Source: Neoarius graeffei
Lineage: Eukaryota; Chordata; Actinopteri; Siluriformes; Ariidae
Assembly (NCBI RefSeq): GCF_027579695.1
Contig: NC_083571.1
Location: 73,885,279 to 73,949,278 of the forward strand
Direction: 5' to 3'
DNA length: 64,000 nt
Both the position numbers and the translations under genes were made by a program. The notes beneath the pieces were generated by a model. It saw only the letters and a list, made by a program, of their open reading frames with translations, made no database searches and was not told the origin of the DNA. Below are positions 21,946-33,100 of this stretch, one piece after another; within the stretch, counting starts at the first letter, position 1, and each line of letters begins with the position of its first letter.

Positions 21946-22255
21946 TGTAGAGGTCAGAGCAGGTGGGTGGAGCACAGAAGTACGGCAGGACAGAACTGAG
22001 TTCAAAAAAACTATTTATTGTGTTCCTTTTCAGTTACACACACTCCCAGTCACCCAGAGACACACACACACAAGTCGTCTGGTGCAGGAGAGAGCTCACT
22101 TCCTCTGCTCTCTCTCTCCTTATATAGGGCGTGGTTGCTGGGAAGACACACAAACACAGGTTAATTGCTCTCAGGTGAAGTGATTCTGTCACTTACCTTC
22201 CCTGACTCCGCCCTCCTGTCACAGACCGGCGCTTGACCACGCCCCCGCTGCCACA
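21946..22255 (-). repeat. 5' LTR of the Gmr1-type element
   Basis: On the plus strand it starts TGTAGAGG and ends GCTGCCACA; near-identical to the LTR at 17313-17624. A primer-binding site lies immediately inside. A CT-repeat length difference is the main change. Confidence 0.93.
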
Positions 22256-22260
22256 ACGTT

Positions 22261-22732
22261 ATTTTGGGTCGCAGCCTGTTATGTGTTTTGTTTAGTTTGA
22301 CGGTGGATTTAATGGTGATGAAGCTTCAACGAATAAATCTATCAGTAAAAGAAAAACTTATGGCGTGGTGTATTTCCTGGAGGGAGTGACCCCCCCATGA
22401 ATCTGTTTTCTCGATTCTTGTTTTGTGTGATTTTTACATGTAAAGGGATATCATTAAAGAACAAACTCTGAACTGTGTCATCTCTTTTGTGTCTTTATGG
22501 CGAATGAGAAGAGACACAGTGAGAGCGCTCTGTTCACCCAAAACAGGCATCAATCAGTAATCTTTGCAATCCAGTACGTGACCCAGTACCCAAAGGAAAC
22601 TTCCTGCTCTGGAGGCCACACCCAGGCAGCACATTCGTCAAGCAGCCACTAACACACACTTGACCTTTGTCAAATACTTGCAAAAGAGCTGGGTTTTTGC
22701 TCAGTGCTTACACAGTGATAACATCTTCATGG
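22261..22732. other. no gene recognised
   Basis: A/T-rich flank of the Gmr1-type insertion up to the LINE tail; no reading frame with motifs. Confidence 0.4.
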
Positions 22733-22763
22733 AGCTTCTTCTTCTTCTTTTGGCTGCTCCCGA

Positions 22764-23195
22764 TTAGGGGTCGCCACAGCGGACCTTTCGTCTCCATTGC
22801 TCCCTGTCTTCCGCATCCTTCTCTACCACACCTGCCACTTTCATGTCCTCTCTCACCACATCCATGTATCTCCTCTTTGGCCTTCCTCGTTTTTGTTTGC
22901 CTGGAAGCTCCATCCTCAACATTCTCCTTCCAACGTGCTCTGCATCTCTTCTCAGGATGTGCCCATACCATCTCAGTCTCATCTCTCTTAGCTTAATTCC
23001 CAAGCTCTCCACATGTGCTGTCCCTCTGATGTGCTCGTTCCTTATCCTGTCCAACCTCATCACTCCCATCGCAAACTTTAACATCCTCAATTCCGCCACC
23101 TCCAACTTTGCCTCCTGTCTCTTCATTAAGGGTCCTGCCTCCAATCCATACATCACAGCTGGTCTCACTACTGTCTTATACATCTTACCTTTCAC
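22764..23195 (-). pseudogene. LINE ORF2 C-terminal region
   Basis: Reads KGKMYKTVVRPAVMYGLEAG, LRMLKFAMGVMRLDRIRNEH, LRWYGHILRRDAEHVGRRML, and RGRPKRRYMDVVREDMK before the stop. This is the conserved tail of the LINE protein downstream of the RT thumb. Confidence 0.8.
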
Positions 23196-23322
23196 TTTTG
23201 ATGGGACTTTCCTATTTCAAATGACTCCCAAAATCCTTCTCCAACTGCTCCACCCTGCCTGCACTCTCTTTCTCACCTCACTATCACAGCCCCTATTTTC
23301 CTGCACAGTTGACCCCAGATAG

Positions 23323-23690
23323 GGTGGGACGGTGGTGTAGTGGTTAGAACCCACTACAGTTCGAACCCAGCGGCCAGCGGGGGCCTTTCTGTGTGGAGTT
23401 TGCGTGTTCTCCCCATGTCTGCGTGGGTTTCCTCCGGGTGCCCACAGTCCAAAGACATGCGGTTAGGTTAATATGGAACGGCCTTGGGCTGAGGTGCCAT
23501 TGAGCGAGGCACCAAACTCCCAACTGATCCCCGGGCGCTGTTAGCATGGCTGCCCACTGCTCTGGGTATGTGTGTGTGCTCATTGCTCACGTGTGTATGT
23601 GTGTGCATGTGTGTGTTCACTGCTTCAGATGGGTTAAATGCAGAGAGTAAATTTCACAAGTGTGTGATGAATAAAGTTGTGCATTCTCTC
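23323..23690 (+). repeat. SINE family B (variant body and tail)
   Basis: It shares the tRNA-like head and TTTCCTCCGGGTG body with family A. From GGTTAGGTTAATATGG on it has a different 3' half (CTTGGGCTGAGGTGCC, CTGCCCACTGCTCTGGGTAT), ending TGATGAATAAAGTTGTGC plus a pyrimidine run. It is inserted in the LINE. A second copy is at 54612-55008. Confidence 0.85.
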
Positions 23691-24037
23691 TTTTTTTCTT
23701 GACTTCACCAACTTTCTTTACATCTACTCCTTGCATCTTCTCATCCCCATTCTCATTGATGCACATGTATTCTGTTTTGCTACTGCTCACCTTCATTCCT
23801 CCTCGTTCCAATGCATACCTCCATCTCTCCAAACCCAACTCAACTTCCTTTCTATTTTCACCACATATCACCATATCATCCGCAAACATCATGTTCCATG
23901 GTGACTCTTGCCTCACTTCGTCCGTCAAGCTATCCATCACTATGGCAAACAAAAAAGGACTCAAAGCAGATCCTTGATGGAGTCCCACCTTCACCTTGAA
24001 CCATTCAGTTGTTCCAACTGCACACCTCAGTTCATCT
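23691..24037 (-). pseudogene. LINE reverse transcriptase, palm region
   Basis: Reads KVGLHQGSALSPFLFAIVMD, then FADDMVICGENRKEVELGLE and ALERGGMKVSSSKTEYMCIN. The Y/F-x-DD active-site motif is FADD. The frame is open here but lacks the upstream fingers and the endonuclease. Confidence 0.8.
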
Positions 24038-24090
24038 CAGTTATCTTCATGGATAAACTTCCGAAATCTCAGCCTGAGGAACAATCACCA

Positions 24091-25023
24091 CACTGTAAAA
24101 AATACAACTCAAAATTGTCTGCCTCACAAGGATTTTTGCCTTCAGCGACAGCAAAATGGTTACTTGCATTGTAAACTAGACCAAGAACATTACTTCAACT
24201 ATGTTTTGAAAGTTTTATGTAAAAAGTTGGCCTAAATGCATTATCTAAATTGTCCCAATTGAGAAACTGTAGTTGAACCCTAGTTGAGGCCAGGTCAACT
24301 ATTTCGCACATGCTCACTTTGGAGTTTTACGTTGTACGGGGTCTACGAGGCATTCCTTTCAGGGAAATTCCGTTTCGGTTGGAAATTTTTGTCCTACCTT
24401 CATTTTGATTTTGAACTACGCAGTGGTCGATTACAATCTACAAGTGCAGCTGTGTGCTATTGTTCATAATGACGTGCAGTTTGCAATTTATCAACCTTTT
24501 GAATATGTATGTGTTTTAATAGAGTCACTCTTTATGTTCATTGTATGCATATTATACACCATTGTATGCCATTTGTAGCATTTTAATTGGCTGGTACTGA
24601 ATTGTTTGTACATTTTGTTTGTCAAATTAGCTTCAGGCTTAAAATAAGTGAATGTGTGACTTAACAAAAAAGCTCTGCCACTACAGTTTTATAGCAGTTT
24701 TGCTACCATCATGTTAAAATAAACATGCTATTTGAACTGGATTGTTATTTGTTTTATTGTGGGATAAAAAGAAAATTGAACTCAAATTTTGAAGTTTTTA
24801 CTTGGATGAAAGATTAGTGGCCTTAAAGTTGAATTCTTATCATGTAAAACTGAAAAAATTAAGTTTGTGTGAATATGAAGGCTAAGTTATCTGAGACCAA
24901 AAGTATAAGTTGGCACAACTTTCTTCAAAACTTAAAAATCTTAGTTGTCACATAAACTCAAAAATCCTGTGCAGTAAGTTGCCTTGAATTTTTAAGTTGG
25001 CGCAACTTTTTTTTTTTACAGTG
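24091..25023. mobile_element. non-autonomous DNA transposon (CACTGTAAAAAA ends)
   Basis: The ends CACTGTAAAAAA and TTTTTTTACAGTG are inverted repeats around 933 bp of A/T-rich sequence. Near the right end are several copies of AAGTTGGCGCAACTT-type palindromes. No coding capacity. The target duplication is unclear; the superfamily is not assigned. Confidence 0.7.
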
Positions 25024-26004
25024 CATGGCTGTACTTAAGCAAATATCTGAAACAGAACCAGCTATCAGATTAGTACTTTAGAGACTGCTCATGGGTCATA
25101 TAAACACAACAAACTCTGCTCTGACAAGTAAAAGGACAGGCCTATTGTTTAGACCAGTGTTCAGGCTGTTCATAGTGTCGATACGGTGCATGTTGAAGAC
25201 TGTTTTAGTTGTTAAAAATAATAGTGTGTGCTTATTCTTTTACTGAATAGATATTACGGTAGATTACTTTTCATATGGAAAAGATTTATTTCTGCTTGTT
25301 TGTTGGCCAACAGTGTTGATATTTCACAACAGGAGGAGCCTCCTCTGCACGGAGGGGCTTTGGAGGTGGGGCTGGAGCACAGTGGAGAGGAAGGGGGAGG
25401 GACCTAAAAGGTGTACTCGTTCAAATTTTCAAGCCAAGTCCATTCTCTTTTCAGTCCTACCAACTGCAATGTTAAGACGCCAGGTCCACTTTCTGAACAG
25501 AAAATGTTAAAAAGGTGAAATTTTTTAGTTGTAGTCAAATAATACACAGTCTGGATTTGTTTACAGCAGAAATATAACATTCCTTGTGAATTTTGTCCTT
25601 GTAAAAAGCCAAGATGGGACTGTGGAGTTTTGTACGTACAGGGTCCGGTCTCAGGGATGGTCGGCTCACCTGGGAAAAATATTTGTCTGTAGCTCTTAAT
25701 GTCTTAAATCTGAATTTGTGAAACTAAACTTTTAATATACTTAGTGCCAATTCATCGTAAATATTGATTATTGGTATTTATTAATAAATGTTCAGAAAAG
25801 GTGTTGCGTGCAATTGTAGAAGTTACCTGGCGAACTGAGTGATCCTGATTGGTGCAACACTCTCACCTGGGCTCGGGGTTCTGACTTTCCTCACCCTTTC
25901 CCATGAATACTGTGTGTTTGTGTATGACATGTGGGCACTTAAATACAGGGCATTTTTTGTTATGTTAATTTTTTTGGTATATTTAGTTATAATTTTGTAT
26001 CACC
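25024..26004. other. no gene recognised
   Basis: A/T-rich sequence with a short purine-rich patch (25325-25410). Small open frames here show no recognisable motif. Confidence 0.4.
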
Positions 26005-26017
26005 TGTACATTGTCAA

Positions 26018-26387
26018 GTGGTGGCATGGTGGTGTAGTGGTTAGCACTGTTGTCTCACAGCAAGAAGGTTCTGAGTTTGAGCCCAGTGGCCAGCAGGGGC
26101 CTTTCTGTGTGGAGTTTGCATGTTCTCCCCGTGTCTGCGTGGGTTTCCTCCGGGTGCTCCGGTTTCCCCCACAGTCCAAAGACATGCAGGTTAGGTTAAC
26201 TGGTGGGTCTAAATTGACCATAGGTGTGAATGTGTGTGTGAATGGTTGTTTGTCTCTATGTGTCAGCCCTGCGATAACCTGGCGTCTTGTCCAGGGTGTA
26301 CCCCGCCTCTCACCCGTAGTCAGCTGGGGTAGGCTCCAGCTTACCTGTGACCCTGCACAGGATAAGCGGTTATGGATAATGGGTGGG
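26018..26387 (+). repeat. SINE family A, older copy
   Basis: Diverged copy with a GATAATGGGTGGG tail, flanked by an exact 13-bp duplication TGTACATTGTCAA (26005-26017 and 26388-26400). Confidence 0.92.
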
Positions 26388-26567
26388 TGTACATTGTCAA
26401 TTTTTTTTACAAAGTTGTTTGAACTGCTTTTTCTGCATAGCTTCAGTGAACCTGACTGTCAATTTCTCCCTCAGAAAGCTTTACTGTAGTTCAACTTTTT
26501 TCCATTGTGAAGGAATTGGCAGCTTGTAAAAAGTTATGCTTTAAAAAATAACTTCTTCAACAGTGTT

Positions 26568-26569
<2 letters not shown>

Positions 26570-26615
<46 letters not shown>
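26570..26615. repeat. (CA)n microsatellite
   Basis: About 22 CA units. Confidence 0.95.
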
Positions 26616-26617
<2 letters not shown>

Positions 26618-26710
26618 CTTCAAGATTCGTTCAGGTATATAGTTATTTTAACTGGTTATAATCACATACTCTTCAGCTCAGGTGGTAAAGTACTTCATAG
26701 TTTGGGATTT

Positions 26711-26968
26711 AATAATAATAATAATAATAGAAGAGGAAGAGAAGGTGGAGAGATATCAGGACCTAGTATTCGAAATCAAGAGAATTCACAGTGTCTCAAA
26801 AGGGACAGTGATACCCATCATGATTCTTCCACTTGGAACCATCCTGAAGAACACAAAAACCTTGCATGGGAATCTACCTGACATCAATTGGAAGTGCACA
26901 GTTGTTGGCCATCCTCGTAACAGCTCATGTGTTGCGGAAAGTGTTGTGTCTGTAAGTTGCAGGAAGTA
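26711..26968 (+). pseudogene. LINE protein C-terminal fragment
   Basis: After an (AAT)n run the frame reads EEEEKVERYQDLVFEIKRIH, then GTVIPIMILPLGTILKNTKT. The EK-x-x-KYQDL-x-x-EI and VIP-x-x-x-x-x-LGT pattern is the C-terminal signature of a fish/invertebrate non-LTR retrotransposon protein. Only this tail is present and it is degenerate. Confidence 0.5.
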
Positions 26969-26987
26969 GCTGAAATATGACTTAGAT

Positions 26988-28527
26988 CAGGGGTTCTCAA
27001 ACTTTTCTGCTTTAAGGCCCACCTATTCATACTTGTAATGAGTTGGGACTCATTAAAAAAGCTCCCCAATTATTTTGGCTCATATATTAGAATCTAATAA
27101 TCTACTGTAATGTGTATTATCGGAATGCAACATCACTCCCTGTTACAGATGGGAGCCCAGGAAATAAATGCAATAAAACAAACTGGTTTTAATTGTAGGT
27201 ATTGTATTTAAAACTGTATGGATGATGAACTGAAGGGATTAGTGATCCAAATGTGGAATCTGGTCAATTAACACAAGAACTTATTGCCATGGTTGTGTAC
27301 AGAAAACTAACAAGTTACTAAAACCAAGACGTACGCTCAAAAGAAGTGGATACAGAAACCACTCAATGGGATAGATCCTTACACGCTAACAAAGAAGGAT
27401 TTTTCCTGCGAGTTGGAAAATTATCCATCTGTTGAGTTCCCCGACATCTCAAACTACCTAATGCTGCAGACAGTGTTCTACACGGACACACAGATGAAAA
27501 CCTGGAAGAGCATGGAGGCATACAACTTTTTATGACTGGGTTAAAGATCTGAGAATCAGGACACGACAAGATAGATGGCGGTAGACAGATCTAAGTACAG
27601 GAAGAGCATTTATTAGCAGGTGTGATATTTACAAAAGCAAAGCAGAAAGCAGGATATTTAACAGCATTATAAACATGGCTAGAAACAAACGTGACAGTGA
27701 TAATGATAATGCTTTGCAAAGCCTCTGTGAAAACAGCGTCCATATCCACTGATTGTGCTCAAATCAGTACCAAGTGTTTCCCATAACGACTGGGTCCCAA
27801 GTGCATGCACAACATGCTCCGTGAGCATGTGCAGCTCGAGCTGCACCAGGCTCAAGTGCGTAAAGGTGTGACAGTCAAGTGTTTGCCTACTGTGTGACCA
27901 CAACTTTTAGCTGATGTGTATATCACCATGCGTCACCACCAAAATGCCTCATTTTCATCGATAACCCATCGCAAAGCATCACAAGCTGTAGTGTGACCGT
28001 AGCTTAATGAGGTGGATATGATGTCGGATGGGCGGCACGGTGGTGTAGTGGTTAGCGCTGTCGCCTCACAGCAAGAAGGTCCAGGTTCGAGCCCCGTGGC
28101 CGGTGAGGGCCTTTCTGTGCGGAGTTTGCATGTTCTCCCCGTGTCCGCGTGGGTTTCCTCCGGGTGCTCCGGTTTCCCCCACAGTCCAAAGACATGCAGG
28201 TTAGGTTAACTGGTGACTCTAAATTGACCATAGGTGTGAATGTGAGTGTGAGTGGTTGTCTGTGTCTATGTGTCAGCCCTGTGATGACCTGGCGACTTGT
28301 CCAGGGTGTACCCCGCCTTTCGCCCGTAGTCAGCTGGGATACGCTCCAGCTTGCCTGCGACCCTGTAGAACAGGATAAAGCGGCTAGAGATAATGAGATG
28401 AGATGAGATGATGTCGGATACAACCCAGCAACTGTACCCTACTACGAGTAAAAGATTAACTTCAACTTGAAAAAAAATTCACGGCCCACTAAATGGCGCT
28501 TTGCGGCCTGGTGGTTGAGAAACACTG
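26988..28527. mobile_element. old hAT element (CAGGGGTTCTCAAAC ends)
   Basis: Left end CAGGGGTTCTCAAAC; right end GGTTGAGAAACACTG. The flanks ACTTAGAT and ACTAAGAA agree at 6 of 8 positions, suggesting a worn hAT duplication. The interior is mostly unrecognisable and carries a SINE (28030-28407). The ends relate it to the younger element at 14843-15646. Confidence 0.65.
28030..28407 (+). repeat. SINE family A
   Basis: Full-length copy flanked by a 12-bp duplication ATGATGTCGGAT (28018-28029 and 28408-28419). Confidence 0.93.
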
Positions 28528-29450
28528 ACTAAGAAGACCCAGTAGAGCATCAAAGAACTGGAGAGAATCGCAAAATATTAATAAGGATTAGTGTGAGTGT
28601 GTGAACAGTTATAAAATCATTATAAATGAGAAGATTACACCGATGTTCATGGATTAATCGTTATGAAGATGTGAATGGATGAGATGTGTTTGGAGCAGAG
28701 TGCAGACTGGAGCAGAAAAGCTCCATGAAAGCTGGTTGATGTCATGAGAAGATAAAATACATCAGAAAAGCAGGAGAGTTGAGTAAGAGCTACAACATAC
28801 ACACCACACAGAAACTCCACTGAGTTTACACAGCAGTCTCACTCGTCCTGATGCCCTCCATCGTTTCATCTTTAACACTGCCATTAAAGAGGATTAAGGA
28901 GTCCGGCACCAGGACATGTCTATTCCTCAGTGAAGGGCGTGGACACAGAGTCCATTTCAATATCATTTTAACGGTCAGACAGGAAACAGGTTTTTTGTGT
29001 GAATGTTCTCCAATTTTTATGGACATTTGACTGGAAAGTTATGAGTAAAAAATACTAATAAAAAAGGAGAGACAGAATGGGGATTTGGTGCAGGAAATAT
29101 GTTAGAAATGTGTTCACGGGTTTGCAGGAAATTATCTTCCAGAGGAAATAAAAAACAACCTCCTCCCTGCTGAAAGACGGGCGTGTATAGAGATCTGAGT
29201 GTTTTCCTCGACTGTATCAACCCTCTATTCACACACACACACACACACACAGAAAATGAATATGTTTTAATAAAATGTAATTTTATTAAAGTGTCATGTG
29301 TAATACGGGTGTAATGTGTTTTAATAAAATAAATGAAACTTTAGCATGGAGCACTCTGAGTGATTATTTCCTTCACCTCAGCCTGAACACACACACACAC
29401 ACACACGAACAGCAATAGCTATAACCTCACTTCAGAACTTTTATTTTTAA
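28528..29450. other. no gene recognised; two short (CA)n runs
   Basis: Sequence upstream of the first ART gene with (CA)n at 29231-29252 and 29388-29406. It may hold the promoter, but I see no firm TATA or initiator element. Confidence 0.4.
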
Positions 29451-29742
29451 TTTTTGACAGCATTTTGTCTGAGATTTGTCCTGTCCACACTCTCTCCTCT
29501 GCTCTGAGTTCAGTGCCATGTCGAAGTGCAGGACGCTGATTGTTCAGACTTCCTGTTATTTCTGTTCTCACTTGGGAGGAAAGACATTATCAGGATTTAC
29601 ACTGCTGACGAATTTGGTAAAGGGGGAGCTTTCCATCACATTCTTTCCTGCAGGGTGGGCACACGAGAAGATAAACTCGTGTGTATGTGTGTGTGACACA
29701 CACACACCAAAGTTGTGACTTCATTAACTGCACAGCCTGAAC

Positions 29743-29745
29743 ATG
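29743..29745 (+). other. alternative ART start codon at exon 1 end
   Basis: ATG directly followed by a consensus donor GTGAGT. If spliced to 30055 it reads MRKGQ in frame with the signal peptide. Coding and 5' leader use cannot be told apart from sequence alone. Confidence 0.35.
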
Positions 29746-30054
29746 GTGAGTGTCCAGAATATTTCAGTAATTGATTATTTTATTGATATAATTTTATAAT
29801 TTGATTGTAATCAGTCGTGAAACTTGTCTCTGTCCACAGTGCAATTGTAACATTTTCACTTTTTAATTTTTCTAATATTAAAACTAATGTATACTGTAAA
29901 TCATTCACTTTAATATTTACACCATGTGTTTGTTGTTCAGTGTTTCAGGACATCATGTTTATAGGGCTGAATGTCACATGTTCACATCTTTAACTGAAAC
30001 AGTACAGTAAATATTTTTACACTGTGTTATTTTTTTTCCACTTCCTGTGTCCAG

Positions 30055-30135
30055 AGGAAGGGACAGATGGTGAGAGTGAAATGTGAGGGAGTGAGTGTGT
30101 TTCTGCTGCTTGTCTTCGCAGCACTTCACCACACT
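30055..30135 (+). CDS. ART copy 1 exon: signal peptide
   Basis: Acceptor CCTGTGTCCAG and donor GTGAGT. It encodes MVRVKCEGVSVFLLLVFAAL followed by HHT. The charged N-terminus, leucine/valine core and small residues fit a secretion signal. It ends phase 0 and joins VKADLRKLDM. Confidence 0.7.
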
Positions 30136-33100
30136 GTGAGTCTTTACAAGTCACTTCTTCCTAACATTCTGTATTATAACACTTAACACACAGATCTCTG
30201 TTTTATTGTGATCAAATCTACAAAATTAACTGTTTTATCCTGAACGGTACCAGATCACAATGGTTTTACAGAAACCTGGGCTTAAATAAATCATGACAAT
30301 ACCACACTGTATTCCAGAGAATTACTGTAAATGAGCATAACTTATGATAAATTTCAGTAAATTAAAAGGAATTGCGGCAAATTATAATGAATTTATGTTG
30401 AATTTCAGTAAGTTACTTATTATTTGTGTGTTTAAAGAGAATTATTGTGCATTAAGATCATATCCAGGTTAATTTAGTTCAGCAAACATGGATTTCTTTC
30501 CTGTTGCCTATAAACATATAAAAACACACTTGCTGATACACCTGTGTAACACATTCAGAGTCATAAACCCTCCGTCACGTATTTTCATTCTTGTTAAACG
30601 TTATTTCACTGTTAAAACACTGACCTCATTGTTTTTCACTGATGTAGTCAATAACACATGTAAGCAGGAGATAAACTGGAACCAGTTCATGTTCTATCGA
30701 GGGTCCAACTGCATTTCACTGGATTTGTACCTGAACTCTGCACAGTGACAATACAGTTCAATCTAATTTAATCTAATCTAATGTCTATGACTGTGCAATA
30801 GCTGAAAAACTAACCTAATTAAAAACTTCACTAAAACTAGTCAATTCCTCAAAATAAAAGTAAAAATATAAATTTTAAATACTAATGTGTTTATTAACTA
30901 AAACTAAACTGAAATAAAAAAAACTGAAAAATTAAAGAAAAAAATAATGAAAATTTAAAATCAATAATAACTCTGGCATTGGGTGGAGTTTGGGTTATGG
31001 TGTAATGCACTGGGAGGGGTTTGGTTTATGATGCAATATATTGGGTGGGGTTTGGGTTATGATTAATTTATCGGGAGGAGTTTGGTTATGATATAATGTA
31101 TTGGGTGGAGTTTAGGTTATGATGTAATGCATTGGGAGGAGTTTGGGTTATGATGTAATGTGCTGGGTGGGGTTTGGGTTATGATATAATGTATTGGGTG
31201 GGGTTTGGGTTATGTTGTAATGTATTGGGAGGAGTCTGGGTTATGTTGTAATGTATTGGGAAGAGTTTGGGTTATGATGTAATGTATTGGGTGGAGTTTT
31301 GCTATGATGTATTGGTTAGTCCTGGGTATGACTTTAAACTGCAACTGTTGGTGAGTCTCAGGTCCAGGAGGACTTGACTATTGGAGAAAATGGGGTTACC
31401 CCTTAATCACCATTGCTCCCAGGTCTGCTCTGATGCGGAGTGGTAGCACCTGCCTGGGTTCCAGCTATGGGTTTAATAGTTCATCACCAATAAGGTGCTG
31501 GCAGCAGGGCGCTTTTCAGTGTAATGTGGCAGATGAACCCAACAGGGTCAATGGCACACTACCAGATGGCATGCAGAAGATCCACTCAAATGGCCAACAG
31601 ATGGCATCACTCGGCAAGTTAGCTGTCACTGTGGGGCAAATTCCATACCGGTCAGGTCCTGTGTATCACTTGGCATCAGATCTGGAGGTCCAGAGAGAAA
31701 ACACGATGGGGGCACAACATCGTTTGTCTTACCTTACTGTGCAAGGCACTTCATTAGGAGAGGAGAATAGTATGCGAGAGCTCATGAGGCCAGACATTCT
31801 GTGGTGGCTCAGCTGGGCTGTTTGTGCCACTGCTGCGGGCGACTCTGTTGTTTTGGTGTGGGCCTCGCAGCCCACCTGTGTTTCTGTGCATCCTCGCTAG
31901 CAATGGACAACTGCTGCTGGCGAATGTATTAGGTGGAGTTTGGGCAGTGGTCGAGTTGTAAAATCAAACCGGGGGGATGGTGAAATTTTTAGTCGCGTGT
32001 CGACCAGTGGTCGAGTTGTAAAATCAAACCGGGGGGATGGTGAAATTTTTAGTCGCGTGTCGACCCATCGGTCGGTCCGTTGGTGGGAAACTGGTTTGCT
32101 TTTAGGAGGGTCTGCACACAACATAGGTCTGTGGGCCTTGTTCATTTACCAGACATACAGTATTTTGTGCTGATAAAGTGTGTAGTACACACCGTGTACC
32201 CTTTTTATTGTTGTAAAAAACATAATACACTGGTATTTTACTGTAAAACATCCACAGTGTGGATGTCATGTGTCATATTTAGTCAGTCTCCTGGCTGACA
32301 TACCTACCACATTCTCCATATTAGGGTGAAATGCAGATGACAAATTTGAAGTGTAACTTCATAGTCATGGTAGGCTCCTTTTAAATCGTTTGGTAAATAA
32401 TTTATTAAAACCTCAGCAGGCAATGTAAATGAACAACTGAATCTTTTCATATCAAGTCAATAGAATTTTTATTCAAAGCTGAACATTGGGAACATTGAGT
32501 TAAATACAGAGGTAGGTAGGTAACCAATAAGCTAAAACAAGCAACAGTAAATTGTAAATCAGACTAAACTTCCTAAAAGATGTTTGAGGCATTATGCATT
32601 TTTTTTTCCTTTTTGTTATTATTGTGTTTATTCTTGTAACGTTGATTCCCGCTGTTATCTAGGTCACGTGACACCTTAACGTTGACGGTTACCAAAGAGC
32701 TGCCTTGGATACTTTGATTTGATACATACCAGCACTTTGATACATACTGGATACAAGCTAGCAAAATGAGTTAAAAGCAGGCATCTTTGGAAAGTTTCTT
32801 TGGAAAGGGGAAAAGACCCATTGAGGAGACAGAAGAAGAGCCTATGACGAAGAAAAAGAAAGCTGCAATTTAGCAGACACTTTGTCGAGTCCTACACCAA
32901 TCCTGCTCAGTGACCGGCTCTCTAATGAGGCAATGAAGCCTTCAAAACTGCTAGTGTCGTTTATTTTAGCCTTCCTGTCTTGAATAACACTTTTTGTTGC
33001 CTGAAGAATAACAAACGAACGTCCAGGCTGATTAAATTAATGGCCTTATACAAGAAATCAAAGCTAACATGAACCTGAGTAAGCTATCGATAGCTGGCTA

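Larger units (their letters stand above)
17313..22255 (-). mobile_element. Gmr1-type Ty3/gypsy retrotransposon, nearly whole
   Basis: A 4.94-kb minus-strand LTR retrotransposon with two LTRs (312 and 310 bp), an exact 5-bp target duplication ACGTT, and a TGGTGCCGAAAC-type primer-binding site beside the 5' LTR. A purine tract lies beside the 3' LTR. Parts in transcription order: Gag, zinc knuckle and protease, integrase, reverse transcriptase, RNase H. Integrase before reverse transcriptase is the hallmark of the Gmr1 group, first described from cod and other deuterostomes, and is unlike the usual gypsy order. The LTRs differ at only a few positions, so the insertion is young. Coding parts look nearly whole, with about two or three breaks. 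Confidence 0.9.
22733..24037 (-). mobile_element. RTE-like LINE, 5'-truncated
   Basis: A non-LTR retrotransposon on the minus strand. The 3' end shows the well-known fish tail (minus strand GTCCGCTGTGGCGACCCC, then GAAGAAGAAG). Upstream are reverse transcriptase with FADDM and GLHQGSALSPFLFAIVMD, and a C-terminal region RGRPKRRYMDVVREDMK. A family B SINE (23323-23690) interrupts it. The 5' part, including the endonuclease, is missing. RTE clade placement is from memory. Confidence 0.82.

Noticed and set aside
29615-29640. NF-kB-like GGGGGAGCTTTCC near the ART leader
   Set aside because: Spacing is one base off the consensus and a single site has no support.
30975-31317. Regular repeats that might suggest a CRISPR-like array
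   Set aside because: Units are adjacent, degenerate and spacer-free in a vertebrate genome; a minisatellite.
31433-31900. 155-codon open frame in the minisatellite insert
   Set aside because: No recognisable domain or splice context; kept only as part of an unidentified insert.
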